Below the pieces are notes generated by a model, which searched no databases, was not told the DNA's origin, and was given only the letters and a program-made list of their open reading frames with translations. A program made the translations under genes and the position numbers. Positions 24,250 through 32,939 of a DNA stretch of 64,000 nucleotides are shown here, piece by piece. Each line of letters starts with the position of its first letter. Positions within the stretch are counted from its first letter, which is position 1. Source of the DNA: an uncultured Lachnospiraceae bacterium (lineage in GTDB: Bacteria > Bacillota > Clostridia > Lachnospirales > Lachnospiraceae); the NCBI GenBank assembly GCA_910589075.1, contig CAJUSK010000009.1, forward strand, positions 6,440-70,439, in the 5' to 3' direction.

Positions 24250-25586
24250 AAACATACAGAATCGGCTTTGTAGTTGTATGTGTGCCTGTGATTGTAGCCG
24301 GTCTGTTTACCATGCTGAAAAGTCCGGAAGAGACATTGGGAGACAAAGGAAAAGGGGAATCTGAAAACGTTTCGATGCATCCGGTTCATAACGAAGAAAA
24401 CAGCTCTTGGGGCAAAACGGGGATGGGGGAAGAAAGAAGTACGGAAACGGATGCCTCTGAATCAGCAGAAGGACAGGGGACAGAGCCGTCAGAGGAAGCG
24501 ATTACAGAGGAAGCGTCATCACTGTGGATGCTGCCGCCGGAAACAGACTGCCTGTTTACCGAAGATGAAAAGGCGAAATTAAAAGAGCAGGCGCTGACCG
24601 CAGCCCGCAAGGCCGCAGCAGTATATCAGAACGCAGATGTGGAAGCGGGACCGGCCTGGGCATCCAATATCAGGAATTTTACAGAAGAACAATGCAGGGA
24701 AGTGGTCATGCAGCTTGGAAGCGCGGGATATGTCAGTGTTTCGGAACATGTCAATATGGAAAATAATCATGCGCTTGAAGACTTTTATACCGCATATCAG
24801 AAAAAAGAGGAGGCAATGGTGACTGTTTTCCAGGTAAACGGAGATGGGTTCATCGGAGCGTTTACTTTTCTGTACAGAGATGGAAAGATACAGACCTGCC
24901 ATGTGGGTATCGGATGGAAAGCGGGTGGGATACCGGAAGTGAAAAGTGTTGAGGTCAGCAATATATCAGAAATAAAACTGACAGAAAAGGGGTATTTTAT
25001 TTATATGTATGAAACTGCGGTTGCACATTCGGAGCTGCGACAATACTGGCGAACACAACCGCTTTCAGACACCTGCAGGAAATTGACGGAAAAATATTTG
25101 CAGGGTTTAAGCTATGTAAATTATAATGTGCTCATAACAAACTGGAACAGCTCCAATGTGGAAGATATTTTAATCCCCTGCATGTTTGAAGATATTTATC
25201 GCATTGCCACAGGGGAAAACCTGCATGCGGAGAATGGCAGAATACCGTCGGATGTCTATGAAGGGATTATGACTGTCTGCTTCCCGGTATCTGTGGAACA
25301 GGTAAGAAAACATTGTGGATATGATGTCGGTACGGACAGTTATCCGTATGAAATGATTTTTTCCAGACAGTATCCGCCCTTTGGAGAAGTTACCGATTAC
25401 AGGGAAAATCAGGACGGCACAATCACATTGTATGTGGACGGAGTATGGCCGGATTATAATTCGGACTGTGCATTTACAAATGAAATCGTGATTCAGCCCT
25501 TTGAAGACGGCTCGTTTCGCTATCTTTCCAATACCATAGAGAAAAAAGAAATGGAATTACCGGTACCTGCAAATCAAGAGAATTAA
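24216..25586 (+). CDS. Predicted membrane-anchored exported protein, paralogue of the previous gene
   Basis: 456 residues. ATG 24216 follows GGAGGAAATATTTT inside the end of the previous gene, so the two are translationally coupled. A short cytoplasmic head is followed by one hydrophobic helix (about residues 17-34) without a lipobox cysteine, so the protein is anchored as a single-pass membrane protein. A long Ser/Glu-rich linker of low complexity (about 40-115) precedes a domain related to the previous protein. I do not recognise the family. The next gene is a D-Ala-D-Ala carboxypeptidase with its own promoter, so a cell-envelope role is possible but unproven. Confidence 0.8.
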   Translation: METIQYVKRLLKTYRIGFVVVCVPVIVAGLFTMLKSPEETLGDKGKGESENVSMHPVHNEENSSWGKTGMGEERSTETDASESAEGQGTEPSEEAITEEASSLWMLPPETDCLFTEDEKAKLKEQALTAARKAAAVYQNADVEAGPAWASNIRNFTEEQCREVVMQLGSAGYVSVSEHVNMENNHALEDFYTAYQKKEEAMVTVFQVNGDGFIGAFTFLYRDGKIQTCHVGIGWKAGGIPEVKSVEVSNISEIKLTEKGYFIYMYETAVAHSELRQYWRTQPLSDTCRKLTEKYLQGLSYVNYNVLITNWNSSNVEDILIPCMFEDIYRIATGENLHAENGRIPSDVYEGIMTVCFPVSVEQVRKHCGYDVGTDSYPYEMIFSRQYPPFGEVTDYRENQDGTITLYVDGVWPDYNSDCAFTNEIVIQPFEDGSFRYLSNTIEKKEMELPVPANQEN

Positions 25587-25589
25587 CCT

Positions 25590-25618
25590 TTGACACTGCC
25601 AAATCATTATGTTAGACT
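25590..25618 (+). promoter_or_regulatory. Sigma-70 promoter of the D-Ala-D-Ala carboxypeptidase gene
   Basis: TTGACA (25590-25595), 17-base spacer, TAGACT (25613-25618). The roughly 105-base leader holds two small hairpins: CCAGT (25637-25641) with ACTGG (25654-25658), and CCTGC (25676-25680) with GCAGG (25685-25689). Confidence 0.7.
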
Positions 25619-25729
25619 AAAAATAGTTTCTTAGTACCAGTCAGACAGTGCTTACTGGCTGCCATGCAGTTTTGGCCTGCTTTTGCAGGATACAGATACA
25701 CAGCAGAATGAAACCGGAGTGTTATATTT

Positions 25730-27208
25730 ATGATAAAATCTTTTAAAAAGCGTCTCATCACATTGGGAATGGGCGTTTTTCTTTTTAGCTATACATGTCT
25801 TGCCGGCGGCTTTGTTTCCTGTGCCACAGATTATGCTGCAGAAGAGGAGGCAAGACGTTCCCTGCCGATTGCATCCAACAGTTACGAGGAATGGCCTGAC
25901 GGTCCTGCCGTGGGCGCGCAGGGTGCCATTTTGATGGAAGCGGAAACAGGCACCATACTATACGAAAAAAATATCCATGAGAAATTATATCCCGCAAGTG
26001 TGACCAAAATTCTGACCTGCCTGATCGGTGCGGAGCAGTGCCAGATGGATGAGGACGTGGTCGTGTCCCATGACGCCGTGTTCAGTATTCCCAGGAACAG
26101 CTCCAACATTGGTCTGGACGAGGGCGAAGTGATTACCGTGGAACAGTGCATGTACGGAATTCTGGTTGCCTCTGCCAATGAAGCGGCCAATGCACTTGCA
26201 GAGCACATCAGCGGAAGCATGGAAGAGTTTGTCAAGCTGATGAATCAGCGTGCGGCTGAGCTGGGCTGTGAAAATTCCCATTTCGTTACAACCAACGGAC
26301 TGCATGATGATCAGCATTATACAAGCCCGTACGATCTGGCGCTCATTGCCCGGAAATTTTTTGACAATGAGTTATTGTGCAAGATGTCTTCCACGCCCAC
26401 ATACCATATTCCACAGTCTCCAACCCAGCCGGATGATGATCTGTATGCCAACACCCATAATAAACTTCTGTTTCCGGGTGGGAAATACAATTATGAATAC
26501 CTGGTGGGGAGTAAAACAGGCTTTACCCAGGATTCCAGGCAGACACTTGTTTCCTGTGCAGAAAAGGATGGGATGAAGCTGATCTGCGTGGTGATGCGGG
26601 AAGAGACGCCGCATCAGTTTGACGATACCATCAGTCTGTTTGAATATGGTTTTTCCAATTTTCAAAAGCTGAATATTGCTGCAAACGAAAAAGAATACAC
26701 GGTGGAGAATCATGACTTCTTTCAGACGGACAATGATGTGTTTGGTGCTTCCAATCCCATTCTTTCCATCAATCCTTCTGACAGCGTAGTCATTCCCATT
26801 ACGGCCGTGTTTGATGATCTGGATTCCGAGATTACGTATGACACTGAATCCTCCTCCTCCGTTGCTTCTATTCAGTACACCTATCATGGTATCCCGGTGG
26901 GCAGCGCGACGGTAGATCTGGCCGAGGGAGAAGTGGAGAGCTCTTTTGATTTTGAAGATCAGATGGAAAGTGTGGGAAATGAAACAGAAGAAGTAGCAGA
27001 GAATACGGAAGCGCCGGATGACAGAGTGGTTTTTGTGAATGTGCGGGTGGTAATCGCCTGGGTCATCGGCATTGCCGGATTCCTGATACTTCTTTTTGTA
27101 GTCAAAGCAGTGATTGATAATTATCAGTTTGCACAGAGAAGAAAGGTAAGAAACAGACATAAAAAGCGCAGGAAGTTTCCTTCCGAATTTGATGATTATG
27201 ATTTTTAA
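25730..27208 (+). CDS. D-alanyl-D-alanine carboxypeptidase (S11 family PBP)
   Basis: 492 residues. It trims the terminal D-Ala from peptidoglycan stem peptides outside the membrane. The three active-site motifs are complete: SxxK as Ser90-V-T-Lys93, SxN as Ser148-A-Asn150 and KTG as Lys262-T-Gly264. An N-terminal signal sequence (about 5-27) exports it. A beta-rich PBP5-type C-terminal domain follows the catalytic domain, then an acidic linker, one membrane helix (about 438-460) and a basic tail of Arg/Lys repeats. A true transmembrane anchor, in place of the amphipathic helix of PBP5, is usual in Clostridia relatives. Confidence 0.95.
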   Translation: MIKSFKKRLITLGMGVFLFSYTCLAGGFVSCATDYAAEEEARRSLPIASNSYEEWPDGPAVGAQGAILMEAETGTILYEKNIHEKLYPASVTKILTCLIGAEQCQMDEDVVVSHDAVFSIPRNSSNIGLDEGEVITVEQCMYGILVASANEAANALAEHISGSMEEFVKLMNQRAAELGCENSHFVTTNGLHDDQHYTSPYDLALIARKFFDNELLCKMSSTPTYHIPQSPTQPDDDLYANTHNKLLFPGGKYNYEYLVGSKTGFTQDSRQTLVSCAEKDGMKLICVVMREETPHQFDDTISLFEYGFSNFQKLNIAANEKEYTVENHDFFQTDNDVFGASNPILSINPSDSVVIPITAVFDDLDSEITYDTESSSSVASIQYTYHGIPVGSATVDLAEGEVESSFDFEDQMESVGNETEEVAENTEAPDDRVVFVNVRVVIAWVIGIAGFLILLFVVKAVIDNYQFAQRRKVRNRHKKRRKFPSEFDDYDF

Positions 27209-27226
27209 AACCGGAATGGCAGAAAG

Positions 27227-28180
27227 TCAGGATTTTGCCCGCTCTCGCTTTAATTTGCGGAGTATGCGTGCTCTGTCCTGACGTTCTTTTATTTTTCCGG
27301 CATCTTCTTCCGAAATAAATTTCAATGTCTTTACAACATAAATTTCATCTTCTGAGAGATCTTTGCGGATACGTATTTTGCCTTTCATATAACCGTGTTT
27401 TTCACAGTAAGACAGGCTGTAATAATGTTTGCCGTTGGCAGTAAACCAGCGTATTTTGCGTTTTAAGTTTCTGTGGCAGTAATAACATTTTGTACTGCAC
27501 ACTTCCCGGTCTTTAAAGGCTTCCTGCTTATCGGGAAACTTTCGGGAAATATATTTTGCATAATCGTCAAAGACGATGTGGATTTCTTCTTTCCGGCAGG
27601 TAGGTTTATGGAACAGGTCAAAAGAAAGATTTTTTTCCAGAGAAGAATCCAGCTTTTTAAAAACCTTTGCGGTATAGTAGGCATCGCTGAAAGCGCGGTG
27701 AAAGGGAATATCTTTTTCAATGCCCAGCACATCCACGGCATGTTCCAGGGCACGGCGGGACTTCCGGTCTTCACAGGCAATACTGAACAGCTTTTGGATA
27801 TCCAGGAAAGCCAGGGGGCCTTTGGCCAGCGGCGCCATCTGATAATACGCCATGTTCCTCTGGAGCTGGGTCAAGTCAATCGGACCCCAGGTACAGAATG
27901 TGACATCATCGCCGCACCATGTTAAAAACCGCTTTGCCACATGGACAAATTCGTCCCCATTTTCCAGTTCTTTCATCTGGAGATGGAGGAGATTTCCGGT
28001 TATTTTGTGCATTTCCTTGTAGATGCGGGGATGAATCAACTCGTTAAAGCGATCTACAATCTGTTTCTCGCTGTTCAGTTTGACAGCGCCGATTTCAATG
28101 ATTTCGAAGGGGATTTCTTTGATTTCCCCTTCGGGACAGTTGCTCTGATTCCATTCCAGATCAAAAATGATATAATTCAT
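27227..28180 (-). CDS. DEDDh 3'-5' exonuclease with C-terminal cysteine-rich domain
   Basis: 317 residues. The exonuclease core has Asp7-x-Glu9 in IIFDLEWNQ, the second Asp in the CTWGP-IDL region and HRAFSDA (His and Asp of the DEDDh motif) near residue 160. Such proteins remove nucleotides from 3' ends of RNA or short DNA. Unusually, the C-terminal part holds KCYYCHRNL and later SYCEKHGYMKGK, a possible four-ligand zinc ribbon that may bind nucleic acid. The start overlaps the glgX stop by four bases (ATGA), so the two are co-translated. No functional link to glycogen metabolism is known to me. Confidence 0.85.
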   Translation of the reverse strand: MNYIIFDLEWNQSNCPEGEIKEIPFEIIEIGAVKLNSEKQIVDRFNELIHPRIYKEMHKITGNLLHLQMKELENGDEFVHVAKRFLTWCGDDVTFCTWGPIDLTQLQRNMAYYQMAPLAKGPLAFLDIQKLFSIACEDRKSRRALEHAVDVLGIEKDIPFHRAFSDAYYTAKVFKKLDSSLEKNLSFDLFHKPTCRKEEIHIVFDDYAKYISRKFPDKQEAFKDREVCSTKCYYCHRNLKRKIRWFTANGKHYYSLSYCEKHGYMKGKIRIRKDLSEDEIYVVKTLKFISEEDAGKIKERQDRARILRKLKRERAKS

Positions 28181-30297
28181 CGTCTGCTCCTTCCAGTAAA
28201 AACAGCAACACTTCTTTCTTTCATTATAAATTCTCCGGTAATTTCCGGGGCAGTGGTTTCATCAAAAAATGGTTCTTGATCATGGGCAATACCGGTATTC
28301 ACTCCAAGATACCAGGCAAAATGTTTGGGCAGATAGGGGAGACGGATGGTTTCGGGCTCCCAGTAGGCGTTGATACAAATGTATACAATATCTTCTTTTC
28401 TCTCTTTTCTGTTATAACCCGCATAGAGAACGCCCAGTGTCCTTGTCTGTTCGGTTGTCTGTGAATAATCAGGCGCACCGTTATGGATGCTGATGGACGG
28501 ATAACCGGTGCCTGAATGTTCCAGATCCATGCGGATAACAGGATGATTTTTGCGGAAGGCAATCATGTAGCGGAAAAAACGGTAAATGTCTCCGTTTTTC
28601 TTCAGGAGGTTCCAGTCCAGCCAGGAAATGGCATTGTCCTGGCAATAGGCGTTGTTATTCCCGAACTGGGTATTGCCGAATTCGTCTCCGGCCAGAAACA
28701 TCGGGGTTCCACGGCTGCACAGGAGGACGGCACAGGCATTTTTGACCAGACGGTTGCGGAGCTGGTTGATCGCGGGATCGTCGGTTTCCCCTTCAACGCC
28801 ACAGTTCCAGCTGCGGTTATCGTCCGTGCCGTCGGTATTGTTCCAGCCATTGGCTTCATTGTGTTTGGTGCTGTAGGTATACAGATCATACAGCGGAAAA
28901 CCGTCGTGGCAGGTGATGAAATTTACGGAAGAATCGTAACCTCTCCCATAAGATTTATACAGATCCGGCGAACCTGTTATGCGCAGGACTGCTTCCGGTG
29001 CGGTCCACAGGTCGCCTTTTAAATAGCTGCGCAGGCAATCTCTGTATTTACCGTTCCATTCCGCCCAGCGGTTCCAGGAAGGGAACGTTCCCACCTGATA
29101 CAGGCCGCCCGCATCCCAGGCCTCGGCAATGAGCTTGGTATCCCCCAGGATGGGATCCAGTGCAAGCTGCTTTAACAGGGGCGGGTTGTTCATGGGTGAA
29201 CCGTCTTCATTCCGCCCCAGGATGGTGGCAAGATCAAACCGGAAACCGTCAATGCGGTAGTCAGTGACCCAATACCGCAGACATTCCAGGATCATCTGCT
29301 GTACCATGGGATGATTACAGTTCAGCGTATTGCCACAGCCGCTGAAATTAAAATAGGAACCGTCCGGGGTGAGCATGTAATATATATTATTGTCAAAACC
29401 TTTGAAAGATATATAAGGTCCACGCTCATTTCCTTCGGCAGTATGGTTGAATACCACATCCAGTATGACTTCTATGCCATTTTTCTTCAGATCGCGAATG
29501 ACCTCTTTCAGTTCCGTACCTTCCCGGTTATGTTCTCTGTCTGAGTTGTAACTGGTATTGGGTGCGAAGAAGCCCACCGTATTATAGCCCCAGTAGTCCA
29601 GCAGTTGACGGCCTTCTATCATGCGCATATCTCTTGTCTCGTCAAATTCAAAAATGGGCATCAGTTCCACCGCGTTAACACCCAGATCCTTGAGATAGGG
29701 AATCTTTTCCCGCAGGCCGGAAAAAGTACCTTTGTGAGATACGCCGGAAGATTCATCCATGGTAAAGCCTCTGACGTGCAGTTCATAGATTACAAGATCT
29801 TCCATGGGGATAACGGACTGTTTTTCGATTCCCCAGTCGAAATTATTACGGACAACTCTGGCGCGGTATCCGTTTTCGTTGGAGGTGACCCCCCAGACGC
29901 TCTGCCCGGCCACAGCCTTGGCGTAAGGATCCAGTAATATATGGGATTTATCAAAGATCAGCCCCTTTTCCGGTTCATAAGGGCCGTCCATACGATATGC
30001 ATATTCAAACTCTTCTATTTTCAGACCGAATACGATCATGGAATATACTTTTCCGATGCGGTAGCGTTCGGGAAAAGGTATGACTGCGAAGGGTTCTGCC
30101 TCTCCTCTGTTATATAAAAGCAGTTCGCATCCGGTAGCGCCCTGAGACTGTACAGTGAAATTCACACAACTGTTAGACAGGGCGGTGGCGCCGTTTTGGG
30201 TATAAAATCCCGGGCGGACTTCATACCCGTCTATAATATCCAGTACTTTTAATTCCTGCAATGGCATCATTGATAAAGTGTCCTGTTTTTCTGTCAT
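28177..30297 (-). CDS. glgX: Glycogen debranching enzyme (GlgX, GH13 isoamylase type)
   Basis: 706 residues. It hydrolyses alpha-1,6 branches of glycogen limit dextrins. The N-terminal CBM48-like domain (about 20-130) precedes the GH13 barrel with all four conserved regions: DVVFNH near residue 280, GFRFDLA near residue 350 (nucleophile Asp), IAEAWDAGG near residue 388 (acid Glu) and FITCHDGF near residue 460 (transition-state Asp). Length and motifs are typical of GlgX. No other glycogen gene is in the window. Its start has AAGGAAAA upstream. It is divergent from trmB. Confidence 0.95.
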   Translation of the reverse strand: MTEKQDTLSMMPLQELKVLDIIDGYEVRPGFYTQNGATALSNSCVNFTVQSQGATGCELLLYNRGEAEPFAVIPFPERYRIGKVYSMIVFGLKIEEFEYAYRMDGPYEPEKGLIFDKSHILLDPYAKAVAGQSVWGVTSNENGYRARVVRNNFDWGIEKQSVIPMEDLVIYELHVRGFTMDESSGVSHKGTFSGLREKIPYLKDLGVNAVELMPIFEFDETRDMRMIEGRQLLDYWGYNTVGFFAPNTSYNSDREHNREGTELKEVIRDLKKNGIEVILDVVFNHTAEGNERGPYISFKGFDNNIYYMLTPDGSYFNFSGCGNTLNCNHPMVQQMILECLRYWVTDYRIDGFRFDLATILGRNEDGSPMNNPPLLKQLALDPILGDTKLIAEAWDAGGLYQVGTFPSWNRWAEWNGKYRDCLRSYLKGDLWTAPEAVLRITGSPDLYKSYGRGYDSSVNFITCHDGFPLYDLYTYSTKHNEANGWNNTDGTDDNRSWNCGVEGETDDPAINQLRNRLVKNACAVLLCSRGTPMFLAGDEFGNTQFGNNNAYCQDNAISWLDWNLLKKNGDIYRFFRYMIAFRKNHPVIRMDLEHSGTGYPSISIHNGAPDYSQTTEQTRTLGVLYAGYNRKERKEDIVYICINAYWEPETIRLPYLPKHFAWYLGVNTGIAHDQEPFFDETTAPEITGEFIMKERSVAVFTGRSRR

Positions 30298-30417
30298 AAG
30301 CTTTTCCTTCTTAAATATAATGTGGGCATAGGTTGGTCTGTCCTGACTATTTTATCATAAACCTGTTCTGTTTCCTATTTTATTTCCATTTTTTTTCAAA
30401 AATTGTTTTCAGAAGGT

Positions 30418-30446
30418 TTGATTTTGCCTGTTAAGTGGTGTACAAT
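30418..30446 (+). promoter_or_regulatory. Sigma-70 promoter of trmB
   Basis: TTGATT (30418-30423), 17-base spacer, TACAAT (30441-30446), about 38 bases upstream of the trmB start. Confidence 0.7.
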
Positions 30447-30483
30447 ACATGGATGAAAAAGTGATTGATGGAAAGGAACAGGC

Positions 30484-31164
30484 ATGCGATTACGGAATGT
30501 ACCCGGTTCAGAGGCGATTGTCGGAAACAGTCCCTTTGTCGTGCAGGAAGCCGGGAAGACCAGAGGGCATTGGAAAGCGGCGTTTGGAAACGATCATCCC
30601 ATTCACATTGAGGTTGGTATGGGAAAAGGAAAGTTTTTAAATACCATGGCCATGGGAAATCCGGAGATAAACTATATAGGGATCGAGCGGTATACCAGTG
30701 TGCTGCTGCGGGCTTTGCAGAAGATGGAAGAGAATCCGCTGCCAAATCTGTTATTTATCTGTATGGATGCTTCGGAATTAGAGCAGGTATTTGGGGAGGG
30801 AGAGGTTTCCCGGATTTATCTCAATTTTTCCGATCCCTGGCCGAAAGCGAGATACGCGAAGCGCAGGCTGCCTTCCAGACAGTTTCTGGCCCGGTATGAC
30901 AAAATACTGGAGCCGGGCGGCAGGATTGAGTTTAAGACGGATAACCGGGCATTATTTGATTTTGCAGTGGAGGAGTTGGAGCCTGCGGGATGGACAGCCA
31001 GGCAGATTTCCTATGATCTGCACAGAGATGGGAAAATGATGGAAGGAAATGTTATGACAGAATATGAAGAAAAATTTTCTTCCGCAGGCAATCCTATTTG
31101 CAAATACATTGTGTATAGAACAGCAGATTTTCTGCAAAATAATACGGAATCTACGACAGGTTGA
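30484..31164 (+). CDS. trmB: tRNA (guanine-N7-)-methyltransferase
   Basis: 226 residues, normal length. It uses S-adenosylmethionine to methylate G46 in the variable loop of tRNA. The SAM-binding motif is EVGMGKGKF near residue 39, and the family signature NFSDPWPKARYAKRRLPS is near residue 116. Start ATG 30484 follows GGAAAGGAAC. Thioredoxin follows 18 bases downstream, in the same transcript. Confidence 0.96.
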   Translation: MRLRNVPGSEAIVGNSPFVVQEAGKTRGHWKAAFGNDHPIHIEVGMGKGKFLNTMAMGNPEINYIGIERYTSVLLRALQKMEENPLPNLLFICMDASELEQVFGEGEVSRIYLNFSDPWPKARYAKRRLPSRQFLARYDKILEPGGRIEFKTDNRALFDFAVEELEPAGWTARQISYDLHRDGKMMEGNVMTEYEEKFSSAGNPICKYIVYRTADFLQNNTESTTG

Positions 31165-31182
31165 AAGAAAGGAAGGCAGGAT

Positions 31183-31497
31183 ATGGAGTACAAATTTACA
31201 GATGCGAATTTTGAGACGGAAGTTTTACAGTCGGATTTACCGGTACTGGTGGATTTTTACGCTGACTGGTGTGTCCCGTGTAAGATGATGGCGCCCATTG
31301 TCAAGGAAATGGCAGAAAAATACGACGGCAGGATAAAAATCGGAAAACTCAATATAGAAGAAAGTCCACAAATGACTGAGAAATATGGGGTAATGTCTAT
31401 TCCTACCTTTATATGTTTCAGGAATGGTGAAAAGGTATCATCTTCTATGGGCGCAGTTTCCAAAAACGAACTGGATTCCATGCTGCAGAATATATAA
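31183..31497 (+). CDS. trxA: Thioredoxin
   Basis: 104 residues of the thioredoxin fold. The redox motif is WCVPCK with Cys30 and Cys33; Val replaces the usual Gly, which should affect redox potential only modestly. The cis-proline is in MSIPTFICF near residue 72. Start ATG 31183 has AAAGGAAGG upstream. It reduces protein disulfides in the cytoplasm. It is downstream of trmB and ended by a strong terminator before the antiporter operon. Confidence 0.95.
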   Translation: MEYKFTDANFETEVLQSDLPVLVDFYADWCVPCKMMAPIVKEMAEKYDGRIKIGKLNIEESPQMTEKYGVMSIPTFICFRNGEKVSSSMGAVSKNELDSMLQNI

Positions 31498-31503
31498 AGG
31501 ACA

Positions 31504-31549
31504 GGGGCTGTCACACCGGCTGAGGGATCAGCGGTGTGCAGCTCTTTTT
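31504..31549 (+). terminator. Rho-independent terminator between thioredoxin and mrp genes
   Basis: A stem formed by GGGCT (31505-31509) with AGCTC (31540-31544) and, inside, ACACC with GGTGT and CTGA with TCAG, followed by TTTTT at 31545-31549. It ends immediately before the mrpE ribosome site. Confidence 0.75.
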
Positions 31550-31566
31550 CACGGAGGTTTGGGGAT

Positions 31567-32031
31567 ATGTTTTTTGTGTTTCTCATATTGTGGATCATAT
31601 TCAACGGAAACTTTACCTGGGAAATTTTCTGGTTCGGGGCAGCGATTGCCGGGGGAATGTACTGGTTTGTCTGCCGGTTTATGGGCTTTGATATGCATAA
31701 GGACCTGCTGATCTGGAAGCGCACATTTTTGCTTCTGCGCTATGTGGTGATTCTCATTGCAGAAATTATCAAAGCGAATGTATCGGCCATGAAACTGCTG
31801 TTTTCCGAGCGCGATGAGATAGAGCCGGTGCTGGTGCGGTTCCACACCACGTTGCAGACGAAAGCGGCCAGGGTGCTGCTGGCCAATTCCATCACGCTGA
31901 CACCGGGGACCATCACGGTGTCGCTGGAGGGGGACGAACTGTCGGTACACTGTCTGGACAAGTCTCTGGCAGAAGGGCTTTCGGACGGGATTTTTGCAAA
32001 AGAACTGGAAAGGCTGGAAAAGGTGAAATAG
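31567..32031 (+). CDS. mrpE: Mrp antiporter subunit E
   Basis: 154 residues with N-terminal membrane helices and a cytoplasmic C-terminal domain. Family segments are visible: the FWFGA turn near residue 21, RYVVILIAEIIKANVSA near residue 60 and SITLTPGTITVSLEGDELSVHCLD near residue 100 (quoted by key residues TLTPGT). Start ATG 31567 follows CGGAGG. It is the first gene of the Mrp operon. The operon order E-F-G-(MbhD)-(MbhE/B)-C-D matches Mrp-type modules of Clostridia and archaeal Mbh complexes. The complex exchanges cytoplasmic Na+ for H+. Confidence 0.93.
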   Translation: MFFVFLILWIIFNGNFTWEIFWFGAAIAGGMYWFVCRFMGFDMHKDLLIWKRTFLLLRYVVILIAEIIKANVSAMKLLFSERDEIEPVLVRFHTTLQTKAARVLLANSITLTPGTITVSLEGDELSVHCLDKSLAEGLSDGIFAKELERLEKVK

Positions 32032-32033
32032 AG

Positions 32034-32351
32034 ATGGATGCGTTAACAGAAGTGAGGAATGTGATCTTTGAGACAGCACTGATTATTCTGGCTGTGATGC
32101 TGATGCTCTGCCTTCTGCGGGCGGTTCTGGGTCCACGGGTGGCGGACCGGATTGTGGCCGTCAATATGATGGGGACGATGGTCATAGTCATGATCGCCAT
32201 TCTGACAGTAAAGATGGAGGAAGGGTATCTGGTGGATATCTGTCTGATTTATGCCATGGTCAGTTTTCTGGCAGTGATCGTTATCACGAAGGTATATATG
32301 GGAGCGTACCGGGAGAGAAAGGAAAAAAAGCGGGAGGATGGAAATGGCTGA
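32034..32351 (+). CDS. mrpF: Mrp antiporter subunit F
   Basis: 105 residues with three membrane helices. The MrpF core LRAVLGPRVADRIVAVNMMG lies near residue 30, and the C-terminus is a charged RERKEKKRE tail. It starts two bases after mrpE and overlaps mrpG by eight bases. Confidence 0.93.
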   Translation: MDALTEVRNVIFETALIILAVMLMLCLLRAVLGPRVADRIVAVNMMGTMVIVMIAILTVKMEEGYLVDICLIYAMVSFLAVIVITKVYMGAYRERKEKKREDGNG

Positions 32352-32667
32352 GTGGCTCTGTTTGATTGGGGAAACTTTATTTCTTATAACGGGGATAGTG
32401 ATATTCGCCATCGAACTGTATGGTGCATATCACTATCATTATGTGTTGAATCGGATGCATATGGCGGCTTTTGGGGATACATTTGGTATCGGTGTTTCTC
32501 TGCTGGGGCTGATGATCATCAATGGTGTGAATTTTACCAGTCTCAAGATGCTGTTGGTCATTTTGTTTCTCTGGTGTGCCAGCCCGGTGTCTTCGCATTT
32601 GATTGCCCGGCTGGAGGTGGCGACCAATGAGGAATTGGAGGCACATATGGAGGTGGAGAAAGAATGA
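32344..32667 (+). CDS. mrpG: Mrp antiporter subunit G
   Basis: 107 residues with three membrane helices. It has the MrpG motif HMAAFGDTFGIGVSLLGLM near residue 37, here His-Met-x4-Asp-Thr, and CASPVSSHLIARLE near residue 78. I start at ATG 32344 because GGGAGG at 32332-32337 is directly adjacent to the alternative ATG 32338. It overlaps mrpF by eight and the next gene by four bases, so translation is coupled. Confidence 0.92.
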   Translation: MAEWLCLIGETLFLITGIVIFAIELYGAYHYHYVLNRMHMAAFGDTFGIGVSLLGLMIINGVNFTSLKMLLVILFLWCASPVSSHLIARLEVATNEELEAHMEVEKE

Positions 32668-32939
32668 ATGTCTTTGCGTATCTTTTGATGGGATTTCTGG
32701 TACTGTGTGCCATTGCCGTCAGCCTTTCCCGCAATCTGCTGAATTCTATTCTGATCTATATGTCATACAGCCTGATTATGTCCATGATCTGGGTGATTCT
32801 GGAATCCCCGGATCTGGCCATTACGGAGGCAGCAGTGGGCGCGGGAGTGACCAGTATCCTGTTTTTTGTGACGCTGAAAAAAATTCATGCCATAGATGAG
32901 AGGGAGAAACGCAGGAAACATGAGCAGAAGAAAGAGTGA
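32664..32939 (+). CDS. MbhD-like subunit (DUF4040) of the Mrp complex
   Basis: 91 residues. Three hydrophobic helices are followed by a charged tail. The segment SPDLAITEAAVGAGVTSILFF near residue 48 (Pro-Asp-x-Ala-x-Thr-Glu-Ala) is the DUF4040 / MbhD core. In Bacillus-type Mrp this sequence lies inside the C-terminal part of MrpA, so here it is a separate subunit. It starts at the ATGA overlap with mrpG. Confidence 0.88.
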   Translation: MNVFAYLLMGFLVLCAIAVSLSRNLLNSILIYMSYSLIMSMIWVILESPDLAITEAAVGAGVTSILFFVTLKKIHAIDEREKRRKHEQKKE

